Positions 35,468-38,359 of a DNA stretch of 38,359 nt are shown here, one piece after another. A program made the position numbers and the translations under genes. This DNA is from VFKI01 sp033762075. Its GTDB lineage: Bacteria > Pseudomonadota > Gammaproteobacteria > DSM-16500. Location: NCBI GenBank assembly GCA_033762075.1, contig JANRLY010000027.1, forward strand, positions 1-38,359, read 5' to 3'. Numbering within the stretch: the stretch's first letter is position 1; every line of letters begins with the position of its first letter. The notes under the pieces are model-generated. The model was not told the origin of the DNA. It was given only the letters and a program-made list of their open reading frames with translations, and did no database searches.

Positions 35468-36604
35468 TTAACCTCTAAAAATATCGAATGGATCAATTTT
35501 AGTGACTTTCCTAATCCCAAGATAACTTGAAAATAAAATGATAAATAGCACCATAGAAAATGAAATAATCAAATTCTGAAATGTAACCAAGGAAGCGTAT
35601 TCAGGTAATCTTAATTTTGCTAATGCAATTAATATAGATGACAATAAAATTCCAAAACCATATCCTAAAAATCCCACAACACTCGATTGGAAAAATATCA
35701 TTTTGATTAGTTCATTTTTTTGAGCTCCGATAGCTTTCAATGCACCAAATTCTTCGATATTTTCTAGCACAAAAGTATAAAAGGTTTGCCCTGCAATAGA
35801 TAATCCAACAACAAAACTAATGATTGTCATAATGAAAATATTTGTACCTAATCCTGTTTTGTAGAGATAGTAATTTTTATTTTTCAAAACAAATTCATCT
35901 TGAGTTAAAGCAACATAACCTAATTGATTCACTTGCTGCTTAATATATGTGACATCCTGGTCTTTTTTTGGTTCAACGAGAATATAAGACACTGTAAAAC
36001 GTGTTGTCGGCAAATCAGCCACTGCTCGACGATACGTTGTATAAAGTGTTGGCGTTCCAAATAATCCGCCCACTAATGCTCTTGCAAAAGCCACTACTAC
36101 TCCGCGATGATCATTCACTTCAAAGGTATCACCTATTTTGGGATTATTTAATTTAGGATATTCTGCATCTTTCACAACAATGTAAGCGTCATTATTGTAA
36201 ATGCTATAAATATTACCCTGTAAAATTTCTGGTCTTCCCACGAGTGTCGCATCATCTAACCCAACAATATTGGCAGATTGATATTCTCCATTCGATAATT
36301 TTAATAATCCCCCACCAAAAAAAAGCGGTACAGCGTATTTGACACCTTTTATACTTTTCACCGCATCTAAAATATAATCTGGCATTGGAATGCTATCAGA
36401 CTGTGTTTTCACAGAAGGATCCATAACCCACATTTTTGCACCGACATTATAAATCGTTGCAGAAGAACGATGCATGACACCAGAAAAAACCGAAGTCATT
36501 TGCATCATGAGAAAAACAGCAAAGGTGATGCCAATAATCAGAGTAAAAAATTTACCTCGATCATTGGCGAGAAGTTTGATTGCAATACGAAGGAGGCCGT
36601 TCAT
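35468..36604 (-). CDS. FtsX/DevC-like ABC exporter permease (378 aa)
   Basis: Four membrane helices in the MacB/DevC layout: one near residues 20-42, a periplasmic domain of about 200 aa (residues 45-255) and three near 262-285, 308-333 and 345-368 (FtsX domain, IGAQKNELIKMI coupling element). No amino-terminal ATPase domain, unlike MacB. The size matches DevC (about 385 aa). There is no obvious ribosome site before the ATG, but a 17-aa leader ORF ends 9 nt upstream, so translation may be coupled to it. Confidence 0.9.
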   Translation of the reverse strand: MNGLLRIAIKLLANDRGKFFTLIIGITFAVFLMMQMTSVFSGVMHRSSATIYNVGAKMWVMDPSVKTQSDSIPMPDYILDAVKSIKGVKYAVPLFFGGGLLKLSNGEYQSANIVGLDDATLVGRPEILQGNIYSIYNNDAYIVVKDAEYPKLNNPKIGDTFEVNDHRGVVVAFARALVGGLFGTPTLYTTYRRAVADLPTTRFTVSYILVEPKKDQDVTYIKQQVNQLGYVALTQDEFVLKNKNYYLYKTGLGTNIFIMTIISFVVGLSIAGQTFYTFVLENIEEFGALKAIGAQKNELIKMIFFQSSVVGFLGYGFGILLSSILIALAKLRLPEYASLVTFQNLIISFSMVLFIILFSSYLGIRKVTKIDPFDIFRG

Positions 36605-36613
36605 GAAAATGAT

Positions 36614-36667
36614 TTATTTTGTAATGAACAGGATAAACATAAGACAAAAAGCAATGATTCCTTTCAT
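36614..36667 (-). CDS. Putative 17-aa hydrophobic leader peptide upstream of the exporter
   Basis: ATG at 36667 with a strong GGGAGAG ribosome site, sequence MKGIIAFCLMFILFITK, ending at TAA 36614, 9 nt before the permease ATG. It could be a single-helix membrane peptide that is part of the pump or simply a translational coupler for a permease that lacks its own ribosome site. It is too short to prove by sequence alone. Confidence 0.5.
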   Translation of the reverse strand: MKGIIAFCLMFILFITK

Positions 36668-36935
36668 TGTATCGACTCTCCCTGAGATTAAGAAAAAATG
36701 ATAACGCAGTTGTGATAGGTTTGAAAGCCGCTTCAAAACTGGCCATTATATCATCTGAGACATCTCTTCTAACTCATTGAATATAGTTGATTTTTATATG
36801 ACCTATATTTGATTTTATGATCAATAAAATAACCCATTAAAGTTATCCACAGTTTCTGTGCATATCTACTCGAAGAAGGTGTGGAAAAGAGCGTATAAGT
36901 ACATTATCCTTGAGCAATTCGACAACAAAGAAATA
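36668..36935. other. Divergent intergenic region with two DnaA-box-like sites
   Basis: This gap separates the exporter operon from the carbonic anhydrase. A perfect DnaA box TTATCCACA lies at 36843-36851 and a near-match on the other strand (TGTGCATAT) at 36857-36865, beside an AT-rich stretch (36770-36840). Two boxes do not make an origin; they could be regulatory or chance. Promoters for both flanking operons should lie here, but I see no outstanding -35/-10 pair. Confidence 0.35.
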
Positions 36936-37556
36936 ATGAGAATTCGCGTGAAAAAAGCCTTAACACACATTCTAGAAGGTTACCAACAATTCAGAAAAAA
37001 ATATGCGGTGGGTGATCAATCCATCATGCAATACCTTTCTGATCATGGTCAACAACCCACAATCATGGTCGTTGCATGCTGTGATTCAAGAGTCGACCCT
37101 GCGTTGATTTTGCAATGTGACCCAGGGGATTTATTTGTCGTGCGCAATGTCGCCAACATTATTCCCCCGTATGAAAAAGATGAGAAACATCATGGCACCA
37201 GCGCCGCATTAGAATTTGGCATTTGTTTTTTGCATGTAAAGCATCTTATTTTATTAGGACACAGTCAGTGCGGAGGAATTCAAGCCCTATTAAATCGTCA
37301 CGACTCCAATGATGACTTCATTACAAACTGGGTATCACTCATTAAGCCGCCGGGAAGTCATCACGATACCGATGCTTGTGCACAAGCGGCGCTAAAACAA
37401 TCCTATCAAAATTGCTTGACCTTTCCATGGATCAAAGACAAAGTAACCCAAGGAGAATTAACGATTCATTTATGGTTCTTTGATATTAAAACAGGGGAAA
37501 TTTTTACCTACACCGAACAGGAAAAAGAGTATAAACCACTGAATCACATAAGCTAA
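36936..37556 (+). CDS. Beta-class carbonic anhydrase (206 aa)
   Basis: Interconverts CO2 and bicarbonate. Zinc ligands Cys48 and Asp50 (CCDSRVD), His109 and Cys112 (GHSQCGG), with Arg52 pairing to Asp50 as in beta-type enzymes. The DLFVVRNVAN segment is also present. Length is normal. The frame extends upstream to a GTG at 36858, but the ATG at 36936 starts a normal-length protein and avoids the DnaA-box-like region, so it is preferred; the ribosome site is weak. Bicarbonate supply could support carboxylases that make malonyl-CoA, but this link is speculation. Confidence 0.93.
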   Translation: MRIRVKKALTHILEGYQQFRKKYAVGDQSIMQYLSDHGQQPTIMVVACCDSRVDPALILQCDPGDLFVVRNVANIIPPYEKDEKHHGTSAALEFGICFLHVKHLILLGHSQCGGIQALLNRHDSNDDFITNWVSLIKPPGSHHDTDACAQAALKQSYQNCLTFPWIKDKVTQGELTIHLWFFDIKTGEIFTYTEQEKEYKPLNHIS

Positions 37557-37573
37557 CCTTAAGGTTTGTTCTT

Positions 37574-37579
37574 TATAAT
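37574..37579 (+). promoter_or_regulatory. -10 hexamer upstream of the last gene
   Basis: TATAAT lies 30 nt before the ATG at 37610, just after an AACCTTAAGGTT palindrome (37556-37567) that could be a binding site or the end of the previous transcript. No good -35 was found. Confidence 0.3.
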
Positions 37580-37609
37580 AATAGAATTGTCAGCATCAAG
37601 GAGATATGC

Positions 37610-38359
37610 ATGAAAATGGAATCCATTTGGGAGGCAGCCCCCAGTCTCGATAATCTTAATGAATCCCTCATGCATATCCTGTACACGTATACTCCGAAAT
37701 CAGATATCCGCTCTCATCAAATTGACTTGCTTAAGTCGATTGCCGAACGCGGCAATGACCTCAACCCAGACATTATTATCGGCGCGCTTCTCTTTATTTA
37801 TGATTCAATAGAGCAAACTTACAAACATTACACTAAGGTGTATACCTTTTTTAACCCACCTGAATCCAGTGACCTTTACAAATTAATCAAAAAATCACTT
37901 TCACTAGATCTTCATCATATGGATGACAGTTGCAAATTTATTTATCTGTCTCGATTCAGAAAATATCTCCAGGAAAATGAAGATACCATTTATCTTCCTA
38001 AAACAATCGAGCGTCTCAAAGCTTTAAAAAATAAATCAAATCACAAAATTAAAACACTCACACGAAGACTACCAACACATAATGCACTTGTTAGTCATTT
38101 TTCCAATATCGCTGACAACTATGAAGAAGCACGAAAGCATCTCACAGGGACAGAATATTTGTTTTCATTTTTCATCAATACACAAAACTCTAGTCGAAAA
38201 AAAGCAGTTCGCTTCCTCAAAACATTAGATGAACGTCTCTTTCATTCGAATGATCCCAACGATTATCTGATTCGTTTTGGCGCCATGCTTAACACTATGC
38301 ACGAAATTGAAAATGAATATAAATTAACATCCCCTACACATAGTCATCTTTATAAAGAA
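37610..38359 (+). CDS. Hypothetical protein, N-terminal 250 aa (runs off the right edge)
   Basis: Strong AAGGAGA ribosome site before the ATG; 250 codons without stop to the window end. The protein is soluble, helical and rich in Leu, Asn and Lys (KMESIWEAAPSLDNLNESL at the start), without signal peptide. No domain is recognised. It resembles the large helical hypothetical proteins common in Legionellales, but no effector or enzyme motif supports a role. It starts 53 nt after the carbonic anhydrase and may have its own promoter. Confidence 0.75.
   Translation, partial: MKMESIWEAAPSLDNLNESLMHILYTYTPKSDIRSHQIDLLKSIAERGNDLNPDIIIGALLFIYDSIEQTYKHYTKVYTFFNPPESSDLYKLIKKSLSLDLHHMDDSCKFIYLSRFRKYLQENEDTIYLPKTIERLKALKNKSNHKIKTLTRRLPTHNALVSHFSNIADNYEEARKHLTGTEYLFSFFINTQNSSRKKAVRFLKTLDERLFHSNDPNDYLIRFGAMLNTMHEIENEYKLTSPTHSHLYKE

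Noticed and set aside
36843..36865. Replication origin suggested by TTATCCACA and an adjacent near-match next to AT-rich DNA
   Set aside because: Only two boxes, no dnaA, dnaN, gidA or other origin genes nearby, and a 9-mer match is not rare in 38 kb.

Overview
The window is AT-rich bacterial DNA with dense, mostly strand-clustered genes. Its gene set suits an intracellular or host-associated gammaproteobacterium of the Legionellales type (Legionella, Coxiella, Aquicella or Berkiella relatives): PAS-LuxR regulators with very short domains, a class III (type IV pilin-like) prepilin, ankyrin repeats on a bacterial protein, several orphan proteins, and an NodT-type outer-membrane efflux lipoprotein. 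This placement is inferred from gene content only. No rRNA, tRNA or CRISPR array was seen.

Layout. Positions 1-1090 hold three small leftward genes of unknown function, the first cut by the window edge. Positions 1277-3561 hold three paralogous PAS-LuxR regulators, one rightward and two in a leftward pair. Promoters here share a GGGG/CCCC palindrome placed about 31 nt upstream of a -10 hexamer, the geometry of an activator site. A possible 45-aa ORF and a lone prepilin follow. Positions 4542-15449 are one giant gene for a 3635-aa iterative-type reducing polyketide synthase: AT-KS-AT-DH-(psiKR)-ER-KR-ACP, then a degenerate condensation-like domain, an unassigned stretch, a degenerate ACP-like domain, a thioesterase and an ankyrin-repeat tail. 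It ends at a hairpin.

Positions 15515-21568 hold a secreted YVTN beta-propeller protein, a DUF5996 protein, a DUF2165 membrane protein, a large secreted protein of unknown function, an unknown helical protein and an SDR oxidoreductase. Positions 21729-26107 form a rightward nucleotide-metabolism run: a beta-CASP metallo-beta-lactamase RNase, an archaeal-type AMP/thymidine phosphorylase, a divergent PRPP synthetase and an NMN-adenylyltransferase-like protein. Then come signal peptidase I and PEP synthase (leftward), a 164-bp MITE-like element in the ppsA upstream region, a DUF4010/MgtC-like membrane protein and a zinc alcohol dehydrogenase (rightward).

Positions 32125-36667 are a leftward exporter operon: a 17-aa hydrophobic leader peptide, a DevC-like permease, a DevA-like ATPase, a DevB-like membrane-fusion protein and a NodT-type outer-membrane lipoprotein, plus a small membrane protein. 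A beta-carbonic anhydrase and a partial unknown gene close the window.

How they may work together. The PKS is self-contained for chain building, full reduction and release; it has no phosphopantetheinyl transferase in the window. In cyanobacteria DevBCA-TolC pumps export PKS-derived glycolipids, so the exporter 17 kb away is a candidate route for the product, but nothing in the sequence links the two. The PAS-LuxR genes lie next to the PKS, yet the palindrome was not found upstream of the PKS, which has its own good sigma70-like promoter.
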